This document shows, in pieces, positions 53,949-64,000 of a stretch of 64,000 nt of DNA. Position 1 is the first letter of the stretch, and each line of letters opens with the position of its first letter. The translations under genes and the position numbers were made by a program. The DNA is taken from NCBI RefSeq assembly GCF_963082655.1, contig NC_081554.1, positions 58,452,756 to 58,516,755 on the forward strand. Direction: 5' to 3'. The notes beneath the pieces were generated by a model. The model was given only the letters and a program-made list of their open reading frames with translations. It made no database searches and was not told the DNA's origin. The stretch is from Stomoxys calcitrans (lineage: Eukaryota; Arthropoda; Insecta; Diptera; Muscidae).

Positions 53949-56490
53949 TTTATACCCTCCACCATAGGATGGGGGTATACAAATTTCGTCATTTCGTTTG
54001 TAACTGCTTGAAATGTTCGACTAAGACCCCATAAAGTATATATATTCTTGTTCGTCATGACATTTTTATTTCGATTTAGCCGTGTCCGTCCATCTGTCTG
54101 TCGATAGCACGCTAACTTTCGAAGGAGTAAAGCCAGCCGCTTGTAATTTTGTCCAAATACATGTTTTTAGTGTAGGTCGGATGGGATTGGAAATGGGCTA
54201 TATAGGTCCATGTTTTGGTATAGCTGCCATATAAACCGATCTCGGCTCTTGACTTCTTGAGCCACTAGAGGGCGTAATTCTTATCGGAATTGGGTGTAAT
54301 TTTGCGTGAGGTGTTTCTTTATGATTTTCAACAACTGTCCTAAGTATGGTCCAAATCGATCTATAACCTGATATAGCTGTCATATAAACCGATCTGGGGT
54401 CTTGACTTCTTGAGCCTCTAGAGGGCGCAATTCTTATCCGTTTTGGCTAAAATTTTGCATGAGATGTTTTATTATGACTTCCAACAAGTGTGCTGAGTAT
54501 GGTTGAAATCGCTCCATAACCTGATATAGCTGCCATATAAATCGATCCCGGGTCTTGACTTCTTGAGCCACTAGAGGGGACAATTTTTATCCGATTTGGC
54601 TGAAATTTTGCATGAGGTGTTTTATCATGACTTCCAACAACTGTGCCAAATATGGTTTAAATCGGTCCATAACCTGATATAGCTGCCATATAAACCGATC
54701 CCGGGTCTTGACTTCTTGAGCCACTAGAGGGCACAATTCTTATCCGATTTGTCTGAAATTTTGCATGAAGTGTTTTATTATGACTTCCAACAACTGTCCT
54801 AAGTATGGTCCAAATCGATCTATAACCTGATATAGCTGTCATATAAACCGATCTGGGGTCTTGACTTCTTGAGCCTCTAGAGGGCGCAATTCTTATCCGT
54901 TTTGGCTAAAATTTTGCAAGGCGTGTTTCGTTATGACTTCCAACAACTGTGCCAAATATGGTTTAAATCGGTCCATAACCTGATATAGCTGCCATATAAA
55001 CCGATCTCGGATCTTGACTTCTTGAGCCACTAGAGGGTACAATTTTTATCCGATTTGGGTGAAATTTAGCATGAGGTGTTTTATCATGACTTCCAACAAC
55101 TGTGCTGAGTATGGTTGAAATCGTTCCATAACCTGATATAGCTGCCATATAAACCGATCTCGGATCTTGACTTCTTGAGCCACTAGAGGGGACAATTTTT
55201 ATCCGATTTGGGTGAAATTTTGCATGAAATGTTTTATTATGACTTCCAACAACTATGCTGAGTTTGGTTGAAATTGGTCCATAACCTGATATAGCTGTCA
55301 TATAAACCGATCTGGGGTCTTGACTTCTTGAGCCTCTAGAGGGCGCAATTCTTATTCGATTTGGCTGAACTTTTGCATGAAATGTTTTATTATGACTTCC
55401 AACAAGTGTGCTGAGTATGGTTGAAATCGCTCCATAACCTGATATAGCTGCCATATGAACCGATCTGGGGTCTTGACTTCTTGAGCCTCTAGAGGGCGCA
55501 ATTCTTATCCGTTTTGGCTAAAATTTTGCAAGGCGTGTTTCGTTATGACTTCCAACAACTGTGCCAAATATGGTTTAAATCGGTCCATAACCTGATATAG
55601 CTGCCATATAAACCGATCTCGGATCTTGACTTCTTGAGCCACTAGAGGGTACAATTTTTATCCGATTTGGCTGAAATTTTGCATGAAATGTTTTATTATG
55701 TCTTCCAACAACTGTGCTGAGTTTGGTTGAAATCGGTCCATAACCTGATATAGCTGCCATATAAACCGATTTTGGATCTTGACTTCTTGAGCCTCTAGAG
55801 GACGCAATTCGTATCCGTTTTGGCTAAAATTTTGCAAGGCGTTTTTCGTTATGACTTCCAACAACTGTGCTGAGTATGGTTGAAATCGCTTCATAACCTG
55901 ATATAGCTGCCATATAAACCGACCTCGGATCTTGACTTCTTGAGCCACTAGAGGGGACAATTTTTATCCGATTTGGGTGAAATTTTGCATGAGATGTTTT
56001 ATTATGACTTCCAATAACTTTGCTGAGTATGGTTGAAATCGCTCCATAACCTGATATAGCTTCCATATAAACCGATCCCGGGTCTTGACTTCTTGAGCCA
56101 AAGGGGACAATTTTTATCCGATTTGGGTGAAATTTTGCATGAGGTGTTTTATCATGACTTCCAATAACTGTGCCAAATATGTTTCAAATCGGTCCATAAC
56201 CTGATATAGCTGCTATATAAACCGATCTGGGATCTTAACTTCTTGAGCCTCCAGAGGGCGTTATTATTATTCGATTTGGCCGAAATTTAGTATAACGTCC
56301 TCCTTCAACATGAGTGGCAAATATGGTCCGAATCGGTCCATAGACTGATATAGCTTCCATATGAACTGATCTTTCTATATTACTTCTTGAGACCCTAAAG
56401 GGCACAATTCTTACTCGAATTGACTGAAATTTTACACAATGACTTCTACTATGGTCTCCAACATTCAGTTCAGACCGGACGATAACTTGT
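53949..56490 (-). mobile_element. 153-bp-repeat element, family 2, copy 1
   Basis: Begins (plus strand) TATACCCTCCACCATAGGAT, then GTCCGTCCATCTGTCTGTCG and CACGCTAACTTTCGAAGGAG. About 15 units of 153 bp follow, marked by ACCTGATATAGCTGYCATAT near 54222, 54374, 54527, 54679, 54832 and so on to about 56210. Because 153 is divisible by 3, one minus-strand frame stays open for up to 163 codons; I regard this as a repeat artefact. Reversed, the start matches the 3' end of the family-1 element at 24.3-24.42 kb, so the families share termini. The palindromic end is absent; copy 2 starts immediately. Confidence 0.85.
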
Positions 56491-58078
56491 TATACCCTCT
56501 ACCATAAGATGGGGGGTATACTAATTTCGTCATTCTGTTTGTAACTACTCGAAATATTCGTCTGAGACCCCATAAAGTTTATACATTCTTGATCGTCGCG
56601 ACATTTTATGTCGATCTCACAATGTCCGCCCGTCTGTCCGTCCGCCCGTCCGTCCGTCTGTCTGTCGAAAGCACGCTAACTTCCGAAGGAGTAAAGCTAG
56701 CCGCTTGAAATTTTGCACAAATACTTCTTATTGGTGTAGGTCGGTTGGTATTGTAAATGGGCCATATCGGTCCATGTTTTGATATAGCTGCCATATAAAC
56801 CGATCTTGGGTCTTGACTTCTTGAGCCTCTAGAGTGCGCAATTCTTATCCGATTTGAATGAAATTTTGCACGACGTGTTTTGTTATGATGTCCAATAACT
56901 GTGTCAAGTATGGTTCAAATCAGTCTATAACCTGATATAGCTGTCATATAACCCGATCTTGGGTCTTGACTTCTTAAGCCTCTAGAGTGCGCAATTCTTA
57001 TCCGATTGGAATGAAATTTTGCACCACGTGTTTTGTTATGATATCCAATAACTGTACTAAGTATGGATCAAATCGATCCATAACCTGATATAGCTGCCAT
57101 ATAAACCGATCTTGTGTCTTGACTTCTTAAGCCTCTAGAGTGCGCATTTCTTATCCGATTTGAATGCATTTTTGCACGACGTGTTTTGTTATGATATCCA
57201 ACAACTGTGCCAAGTGTGGTTCAAATCGGTTCATAACCTGATATAGCTGTCATATAAACAGATCTGGGGACTTGACTTCTTGAGCTTCTAGAGGGCGCAA
57301 TTCCTATCCGATTTGGTTGAAAATTTTCATGAAGTATTTTATTCTTACTTTCAACCACTGTGTCAAAGAAGGTTCAAATCGGTTCATAACCTGATATAGC
57401 TGCCATATAAACAGATCTGGGATCTTGACTTCTTGAGCCTCTAGAGGTCGCAATTATTATCCGATTTGCCTGAAATTTTGTACTACGGATCGTCTCATGA
57501 CCATCAACATACGTGTTTATTATGATCTGAATCGGTTTATAGCCCGATACAGCTCCCATATAAATCGATCTCTCTATTTAACTTCTTGAGCCCCCAAAGG
57601 GCGCAATTCTTATTCGAATTGGCTGACATTTTACACAGGACTCCAACATATATTGGGTTGCCCAAAAAGTAATTGCGGATTTTTTAAAAGAAAGTAAATG
57701 AATTTTTAATAAAAATTAGAATGAACTTTAATCAAATATACTTTATTTACACTTTTTTTCTAAAGCAAGCTAAAAGTAACAGCTGATAACTGACAGAAGA
57801 AAGAAAGCAATTACAGAGTCACAAGCTGTAAAAAAAAATTTGTCAATGCCGACTATATGAAAAATCCGCAATTACTTTTTGGGCAACCAATAATTTAATT
57901 GTGGTGCTAACCGCACCATATCTTGATATCGCTCTAACAGCAGAGCAAATCTTTTCTTATATCCTTTTTTTTGCCTAAGAAGAGATGCCGGGAAAAGAAC
58001 TTGACAAATGCGTTCCATGGTGGAGGGTATATAAGATTCGGCCCGGCCGAACTTAGCACGCTTTTACTTGTATATATA
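56491..58078 (-). mobile_element. 153-bp-repeat element, family 2, copy 2 with palindromic end
   Basis: Starts TATACCCTCTACCATAAGAT and runs through about 6 units. It is split by a mariner-type MITE (57653-57890) and ends TGGTGGAGGGTATATAAGAT, TTCGGCCCGGCCGAA (58037-58051), CTTAGCACGCTTTTACTTG. That end is the reverse complement of the family-1 start at 22853. Confidence 0.85.
57653..57890. mobile_element. mariner-type MITE, TA TSD
   Basis: Ends TTGGGTTGCCCAAAAAGTAA and TTACTTTTTGGGCAACCAA, each continuing into TTGCGGATTTTT or its complement; TA flanks both sides. The right end lacks one G. 238 bp, no transposase; the terminal sequence is typical of mariner elements. Confidence 0.9.
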
Positions 58079-58924
58079 GAAGATTTCCCCGAAATATGAT
58101 TTTCATAAGAACATTATTCAAAGTTACCTCGAAATTTGATTTTTATAAAATACTAATGTGCGTTTCAAACTTTATTTTTATAAAAATTTAATAATACTTT
58201 TGCTCAAAAGGTCGATGGTTTTGCATTATCAAATTTCTTAATTTAGATGTTCTATAAAAAGTTTGTCGCTCCCGTTTCATTTTAGAAAACATATTTGTTG
58301 TTTTCTTTTTTTTTTTATTAATTAAATTGAGATTAATGTTCGAAAGGAAATCTCTCTGTACTTGAATGTGTCCCAATTGGCATTCGGTACAGATAAATAG
58401 CTATAGAATAGTTTCATGTGGACCGTGGGAAAGTGCGTCATTTTCGCCTTCATTTTCTAGAGAGCGAGTGCCACACGTCGTGCTTATAGAAATCTATTTT
58501 TGAAGATGTCAACGATTTCTAGTATATACACCCATGATATGGACATGTATGTGGGTATGTAGGTATGTAGCTATTGGCTTATGTGCAGCTTCTGCCAAGG
58601 TTGAGGCTATTAAATTCTCAATAGGACGTTTGCTGCACCTAATGTTCGTTCGTTCTTAACAATAGCAACCAAAAAACATGCGTAAAGATTAAAAATAAGC
58701 AATTTCTTGTGTTATTCAAATAGTTCATAAATTAGCAGTTAATCGCAAAAGATGGGAATACATTTTTGTTGATTTTTTTGGGAAAAAAATGGACTTTGGA
58801 AGGACGTTTCATCACATGACATTGAGAAAAAATCTGAGATATTTAAAGTATGAAATGTGTTGAGGTGACTTTCCTATAACTTTCAAAGTTGGCTGCAACA
58901 TTTTGTCCATTAACGTTTTTAAAG
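58079..58924. other. No feature recognised
   Basis: AT-rich, unique-looking sequence with GTATGTAGGTATGTAG near 58557. No coding region. Confidence 0.4.
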
Positions 58925-59110
58925 CACTGCTGCAGTGCGATGGTAGCTCTATTTAGGTTAGAGTGGCAGCCTATTTTCCAAACAGACTCACTTAGTCTTA
59001 GTCAATTGTGATACCACAATAGCGAAAGGTCAGGCCTCTGGCGGAAATCGAACCCACGACCCCCGCGATGGTAATTCGATCACGCTATGAACTCGACTAA
59101 CGGGGTCGAC
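58925..59110 (-). mobile_element. tRNA-derived SINE (family 2), reverse
   Basis: Minus-strand: head GACCCCGTTAGTCGAGTT, GAATTACCATCGCGGGGGTC, box B GGGTTCGATTTCCGCC, CTTTCGCTATTGTGG, GTGAGTCTGTTTGG and CTGCCACTCTAACC. The best family-2 copy in the window. Confidence 0.85.
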
Positions 59111-59229
59111 ACTATTTAACACTGCTTGGATTCAGAATCACTATAAAAATGTAAGGCTGTCCCAATGGGAGTTGTCCCAATACACTGAAAAAAAAAAAAA
59201 AATTAAAAACTATGTTGAATTAAGAAACT

Positions 59230-59965
59230 AGTGGTCAGACTAATTAATGAGGAAGAAACGGATAAACCAGAGGGATGCACAGGTTGTCCCCAGCCTTTAA
59301 GTAAAGGTGGTGTTTCCGACACGGATTCAGACAGCGACAGTGTCAATGAAACAGTCATCGCAGCCGAATCGAGAGATGTGGGCAGCGGGATGACGGCAGA
59401 AGTGAGTCTTCATGGAGGACTGTCACTTCACGGAAGGGGAAGATGGTCGCTGAGTGGCAAGGAAGCACAACAGAGATGAGCTGACTTATACAGTCATCGA
59501 TAACGGCTGTGCATCTGATAAGATTTCACCAGATCGTCGGTGCCAGATGAGGCGTTTGGTAAACGATCGGGTTATCAAACATGTATTGAACTCTGAATGG
59601 GGTCCACCCATACGAATTATGAGCTATGAGTATAGAGGGGACATCTTAACGCTGCGTTTTGCGTCAGCGGAATGTATTAATACCGTCAAAAAGCTTGTTA
59701 GAAATATCCACACTCCCTGGGGCGCAAAGCTCGACCTTGTGAGAAAGATAGACATCCCACAGCTCACAAAGGCGGCAGTCTTCATCAAGGATGTGGGCGG
59801 CGAAATCGCGACGGAACGCTGATGGAAGTCTTAAACAAGCAAAACCAAGAGTTGGTCGTGGAGAAGTCGGAGGAAGGAACTCCCCCTGTGGTAGGCATTG
59901 ATCAAATCTCCGTAAAAAGGCATGGAGTACTACGGGGCCACGACAGTCTTTTTCAAGATTGAGAA
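59230..59965 (+). pseudogene. LINE ORF1 remnant, DUF4780-like
   Basis: Two overlapping frames (to about 59479, and 59454-59822) join by a frameshift. The first is acidic (EEETDKPEGC, DTDSDSDSVNET). The second, from about RDELTYTVIDNG, includes RRCQMRRLVNDRVIKHVLNS, YEYRGDILTLRFASAECI and GAKLDLVRKIDIP, a pattern I associate with the DUF4780-type domain of fly retroelement ORF1 proteins (moderate confidence). It stops at 59822. The following tandem repeats and endonuclease belong to the same element. Confidence 0.6.
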
Positions 59966-60730
59966 TACAAGGATAGGCAAATATCCTTATTTTGATCCAT
60001 CAGGCGGTGCCGTGGCGGGACATTCAATGACGGACAGGGGCCGACGACGACTCTCTTAATATTGCGAAGACTAGGATAAGTAAAGAGGAGGCCACCGTAG
60101 CGCTGAGGTTAGCATGTCCGCCTATGACGCTGAACGCCTGGGTTCGAATCCTGGCGAGACCATTAGAAAAAATTTTCACCGGTGGTTTTCCCCTCCTAAT
60201 GCTGGCGACATTTGTGAGGTACTATGCCATGTAAAAGTTCTCTCCAAAGAGGTGCGGTGCACTGCGGCTCGCCGTTCGGACTCGGCTATAAAAAGGAGGC
60301 CCCTTATAAGTAAAGATCCTTATACTAAAACATCAGGCAGTGCAGGGGCGATAGACCCAACACAGCCTAAGGAAAAGGGACCCGACGACATAACCATCAA
60401 CGACTGCCTCGAGATTAGGAAGACTAGGATGGATAAAGATCCCAATGCAGAAACATCAGGCAGTGCAGTGACAGAGAACTCAATGCCGTCTAACGCACAG
60501 GGAGGCGACGATGAGACCATAACCTACTCCCAAGAAGCAAATTTACTCAAGATTTGGAAGACTAGTACAGGCAAAAATCCTAATATTGGAACATCAGGCT
60601 GTGCAGGGACGTTAGACTCAATACAGCCTAACGAACAGGGACCCTATGATGGAACCATTACCGACTTTCTCAAGATTCGGAAGACTAGGACATGAAAAGA
60701 TCCTAATATTAAAACTTCAGGCAGTGCAGT
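59966..60730 (+). repeat. ~120-140 bp coding tandem repeats in the LINE
   Basis: Units contain AAAGATCCTNATNNTNAAAC, ATCAGGCAGTGCAG and ATTCGGAAGACTAGG, near 59968, 60309, 60430, 60570 and 60693. Translated they read KDPN-ETSGSAVT...IRKTR. A family-1 SINE sits at 60087-60305; its ATG at 60114 opens a 193-codon frame that runs from SINE sequence into the repeats. Confidence 0.75.
60087..60305 (+). mobile_element. Short family-1 SINE with 11-bp TSD
   Basis: Head with box A (GTAGCGCTGAGGTTAGC), perfect box B (GGTTCGAATCC), body to GGCTATAAAAAGGAGGCCCC. The target duplication ATAAGTAAAGA is at 60076-60086 and 60306-60316. It lacks the last roughly 70 bp of the full-length form at 17471-17758. 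Confidence 0.92.
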
Positions 60731-60734
60731 GACG

Positions 60735-61545
60735 AGAAACTCAATGCACTCACTCTCAAGAAGTCCATTTAATGGAGGACCAATGATTGAGGTCTTCCAG
60801 ATAAACCTCCACCGGAGCGAGACAGCTACTCACGGTCTGATGGAGAAAATCAGCAAGGGAAAGATTCATATTGCCTTAACTCAGGAGCCATGGACGACCC
60901 GGGACATAGGTTCTGGACTGAACCATATCAACTACCAATTATTCTATGCTAAAACTGGTACTCGGCCGAGGACCTGCGTTATTTATCATTAAAATTTAAA
61001 TTCTCTATTTTCCCCAGAGTTGTCAAAGTCGGATGCAACAGTGATGAGACAGGGAGACGGTGAAGCATACCTAGCATCACTTTATCTGCCTTTTGACACT
61101 CTGACATCGCCACCTACGTCGGATCTGCAGCGGTTGGTGAGGAAAGCAAGACAGACAGGAAATCAGTTACTAATAGGGTGCGATGCGAACTCCCATCACA
61201 TCTCGTCTAGTAGTACCACCATTAATAAGCGGTGCCAAACCCTGGCACAAATCTTGAAAACTAATGACATGATAACACTAAATATTGTTAACACCGCTAC
61301 CTTTGTTAACAGGATTTGGGAGGAGGTTCTGGATGTGACAATATGTTCGAAAAATCTAATCGATGACGTTCAGGATTGGAGGGTCTCCATGGAGCACTCC
61401 TTCTCCGATCTTCGCAACATCAGTTTTAGGATAGCATGGCCAGCGCCGAATCCGATAAGCTTCCATAATAAGATCAAAACCAAATGGACCAAATTCGGAA
61501 GACTGCTCAGAAGAAGACTGGTGGTAACCGAATCATAAATATCCT
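60735..61545 (+). pseudogene. LINE endonuclease (APE-type), R1/LOA-like
   Basis: IEVFQINLHRSETATHGLME, HIALTQEPWTTRDIGSG (active-site Glu in QEPW) and YAKTGTRPRTCVIYH end at a stop near 60990. After a frameshift come LASLYLPFDTLTSPPTSDLQ, LLIGCDANSHHISSS (Asp-Ala-Asn), VLDVTICS and DWRVSMEHSFSDLRNI. The final SDH has become SDL, so the catalytic His is lost. It ends at about 61535 before a SINE; the RT is absent here. Likely the same group as the RT/RNase H debris at 11-17 kb. Confidence 0.8.
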
Positions 61546-61571
61546 AATTCGATTCGGGTTCAGGTAGTCTG

Positions 61572-61874
61572 GGGAGGGGGATTCGGAGGCCATCGTAGTG
61601 CAGAGGTTACCACGTCCGCCTATGACGCTGAATGCCCGGTGGTTTTCTCCTTCTAATTCTGGTGACATTTTTGAGGTACTGTACCATTTGGTATGGCAGC
61701 TATGTAAAAACTTCTCCAGAAAGAAGTGTCGCATTACGGCACGCCGCTTAGACTCGTCTATAAAAAGGAGGCCCCTTATTATTGAGCTTAAACTTTAATC
61801 GGACAGCACTCATAGATATATTAAAAGTTTGCCTCTGTTTCTTAATGTAATGTTCATTGGCAAATTTTCATTAA
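61572..61874 (+). mobile_element. tRNA-derived SINE (family 1) lacking box B, 11-bp TSD
   Basis: The target duplication CAGGTAGTCTG is at 61561-61571 and 61875-61885. Head GGCCATCGTAGTGCAGAGGT; at GCTGAATGCCCGG it jumps to TGGTTTTCTCCTTCTAATTC, so the box B segment is deleted. The tail is complete (TAATGTTCATTGGCAAATTT). Confidence 0.85.
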
Positions 61875-61885
61875 CAGGTAGTCTG

Positions 61886-62636
61886 AGGCCCATCCATAGA
61901 ATCAGAAATTGAACTTTGACTGTAACCGTTCTGACATGACACAGTTCTGAAATTATAAATTAATAAGTTGTATATTTGGTATAGCTTCCAAACTTACTGA
62001 CGGCGTGCACCGAAATGTTCTCGTGATTCCGATACCGACCAGTCTGTGGACCTTATCAAACTCTCTAGTGTGACTCCTCTTGTCACCAACCTTCTCCCAT
62101 ACCTGCCGCTTTTATGCTAGACGTGTAAAATAAGGTTAAAATCTTCGCGTTATCATCCTTCTGAGTAGTACCATACATTGCCATATGGCGTCTCTCGTCT
62201 ATCACTGGAGAGTGATAAGGTCTAGAGACGGGACTCTAAATGTCGATATCTTATATCATGTAAAAAGCAACCAACTACATCTTTCTTTAGTTTTTTTCTC
62301 AAATCATTTGTGTCCATACATCTCGCAGACATGATCTCACAGATCGTTGATAGAAAATTAGGTCGGACCAGTAGCTCAAGTTTTAGATAAATCGGCGCTT
62401 AAAGACTCCAAATATATATTAGATCAATATTGGGATGTCGTTAATGGTATTATGAAGCTACGCCATCATCTTATGGAGTAGGTTGTCAAAGATGGAAGGT
62501 ATCAATCTTGTTCTATTGGCTTATTATATGTTTACCAGACTTTAGGCCCCACTAATGTGGCTCTGAGGTATTTCATCTACTTTTGATTCAAAACTATGTA
62601 AACCGAAGGAATGGCACATATTGTTTATCTCACTTC
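61886..62636. other. No feature recognised
   Basis: Unassigned sequence; no frame, TIR or repeat that I can relate to others in the window. Confidence 0.4.
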
Positions 62637-63045
62637 ATTGTTGTTGTTGTTGTACCACATTTTCATGTGGAGGTGGCGATCCTCGTCAAGCTCCTTTGGG
62701 AGAGCAAGCTCGTTCCGGTCCAAAGGACTGATCGCTGCGGGAACCGGTGTAGCCATTGGTTATTTAAAGGCGTCAATAATCCGCCTTGTCATATCGAGCA
62801 TAATAGGCAATCAGTATTTGTGCCGATGCCTCCCGGTCTCTCACTGAAGCTCGCGCGAGTGCCATTGCAGCTACTCCGTATGGAATATTCCACTATCTGC
62901 AACCTGTGGACGCGCCTGGTAGCTCGCAACTAAGCTTCTCGTGACAGCACTGAACACTACACAAATCGAACCTCATTGTACCAGCCTGTGTGGTGCTCAC
63001 AGCTATTCCGTGCCGGAATAGCTTCGTGGTAAAATGAGATAGTGG
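62637..63045 (-). mobile_element. CAA-tailed short element, longest copy
   Basis: Minus strand, 5' to 3': a perfect 10-bp hairpin AGCTATTCCG-GCA-CGGAATAGCT (63001-63023), GAGCACCACACAGGCTGGTA, GAGGTTCGATTTG, GCGCGTCCACAGGTTGCAGA, GGAGTAGCTGCAATGGCAC, AATAACCAATGGCTACACCG, GGAACGAGCTTGCTC, stem-loop CCACATGAAAATGTGG and (CAA)n tail. About 400 bp, no reading frame. Confidence 0.75.
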
Positions 63046-63313
63046 ATATGCCTTATTAATGTATCGCCTCTGGTGAACTAGCAATCCATCGACTCCTGCT
63101 GCGTTATTATTCTTTAGTCCGCTAGTCTGACATCATTTTGCGGGGTATCCGGTATCCAACACCGTCTTCACGAATTGTTAGGGCAATTAAATCGGACATT
63201 ATTTTGTCCATACATATACCGGCTCAATTTGTGTATGATTTCAAGTATAAAGCTTAAAAATTAACGGAGTTATTAAGAAAACACTGAAATGGGCCAAGGC
63301 AAAATTTTGATAT
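63046..63313. other. No feature recognised
   Basis: Unassigned sequence before the mariner end. Confidence 0.35.
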
Positions 63314-63362
63314 GCATTTACTTTCTTTTAAAAAATCCGCAATTACTTTTTGGGCAACCCAA
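63314..63362. mobile_element. Solo mariner-type TIR end
   Basis: CATTTACTTTCTTTTAAAAA, then CCGCAATTACTTTTTGGGCA and ACCCA: the terminal 49 bp of the element at 57653-57890, without its partner end nearby. Confidence 0.85.
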
Positions 63363-64000
63363 TATTATGGTATATTTTTTTAGATTTCGTTTCGTCTTTC
63401 TTAAGATTCCTAAATCATGCAAATCAGTTCTGTAGATTAAAAGTTATAGTCCCTTAAAGGTTGAAGAAGTTGAAAGCGTTCAACTTTGACACCCTGTATA
63501 AACCCACCCTATATAAACCCACAACACCACTTTCCTCCTCTGTAAATGTCTACACCCAGAAAAAAGTTGATATCAAACGAACTCATTTCAGTGCCATAAG
63601 GTTCTGATAGTAAAATAACATCGCATGGTACAAAAACAATACCGGATGGTATGGATGAAACTTTAAATAGTTAGTGCCGTTTGGTACTGGTATTAGTTTT
63701 AATACCAATCTGTTATGGGTTTTAGTAACAGGCCGTTATTGGTTTTAGTACCAAACGGTTATTGATTAAAACACCTTAACCAAAAAAAAAAAAACCATTG
63801 AAAATAATTTTAATCTAATTTTATTTGGATTGCTTATATTTATAATTACAAAAAGTAATGTTACACCGTGACCAACCTCAATTCTTTGTAATCAGCAATT
63901 GATTTCATATGCATTGATTCCCAGAAGTGGTTTAAATATGGCTACATCCACACAGCATCGTTTTCCACACAATAAACTATCATGGTTTTAATGTAGAATA
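63363..64000. repeat. Unclassified; TACCAAACGG-type repeats near 63.6-63.8 kb
   Basis: CCGTTTGGTACTGGTATTAG and TAGTACCAAACGGTTATTG form an imperfect inverted pair (about 63677-63760), with GGNTTTTAGTA repeated in between. No gene. The sequence continues past the window. Confidence 0.45.

Overview
The window looks like nuclear DNA of a higher (probably muscoid/calyptrate) fly. It is AT-rich, intron-bearing and crowded with transposable elements. Its three recognisable host genes read as dipteran orthologues: Snoo (minus strand), Pif1 (plus strand) and ND-PDSW/NDUFB10 (minus strand). From memory, unchecked, all three map to chromosome arm 2L of Drosophila melanogaster, so the block may be an old Muller-B neighbourhood. 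There is no bacterial, plasmid, phage or CRISPR content.

Layout. 1-2205: an AT-rich satellite with a recurrent 9-bp dyad. 3301-5425: a second satellite whose roughly 145-bp monomers share little except an 11-bp box, GTTGGGCGCCA. 7.1-10.2 kb: tRNA-derived SINEs, two 17-bp minisatellites grown from a SINE head, and nested MITEs. 10.6-17.4 kb: two decayed non-LTR elements of R1/LOA type facing opposite ways, one with its RNase H region tandemly amplified. 20-22.4 kb: foldback elements and a diverged tandem duplication. 22.85-24.42 kb: an element with a 153-bp internal repeat, inside the Snoo intron. 24.6-26 kb: the 5' coding exon of Snoo; its remaining exons are not recognisable here, so much of the left part may be Snoo intron. 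33.0-39.7 kb: complete Pif1 in three exons, with a 4.6-kb second intron that is mostly T/A simple sequence. 40-46 kb: SINEs, short CAA-tailed elements and a long open LINE ORF (1132 codons). 46-48.3 kb: LINE and SINE debris. 48.75-49.53 kb: complete ND-PDSW. 50-53.2 kb: a scrambled, partly inverted second copy of the same LINE. 53.9-58.1 kb: two tandem 153-bp-repeat elements. 59.2-61.9 kb: a decayed DUF4780-like/endonuclease LINE carrying a SINE. 62-64 kb: more CAA-tailed and mariner-type debris.

How the parts relate. The host genes are independent: a Smad-pathway co-regulator, a DNA helicase and a complex I subunit. The rest is an ecology of repeats: two LINE groups, two tRNA-derived SINE families, a CAA-tailed short family with a conserved 3' stem-loop, internally deleted LINE copies, four TIR/MITE families, and two families with homologous ends and 153-bp cores. 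The most novel signals are the boxed satellite, the 3' stem-loop shared by the CAA-tailed elements, the amplified RNase H repeats, and the chimaeric short copies that join LINE 5' leader to LINE 3' tail. All calls were made by reading; no alignment or database search was run.
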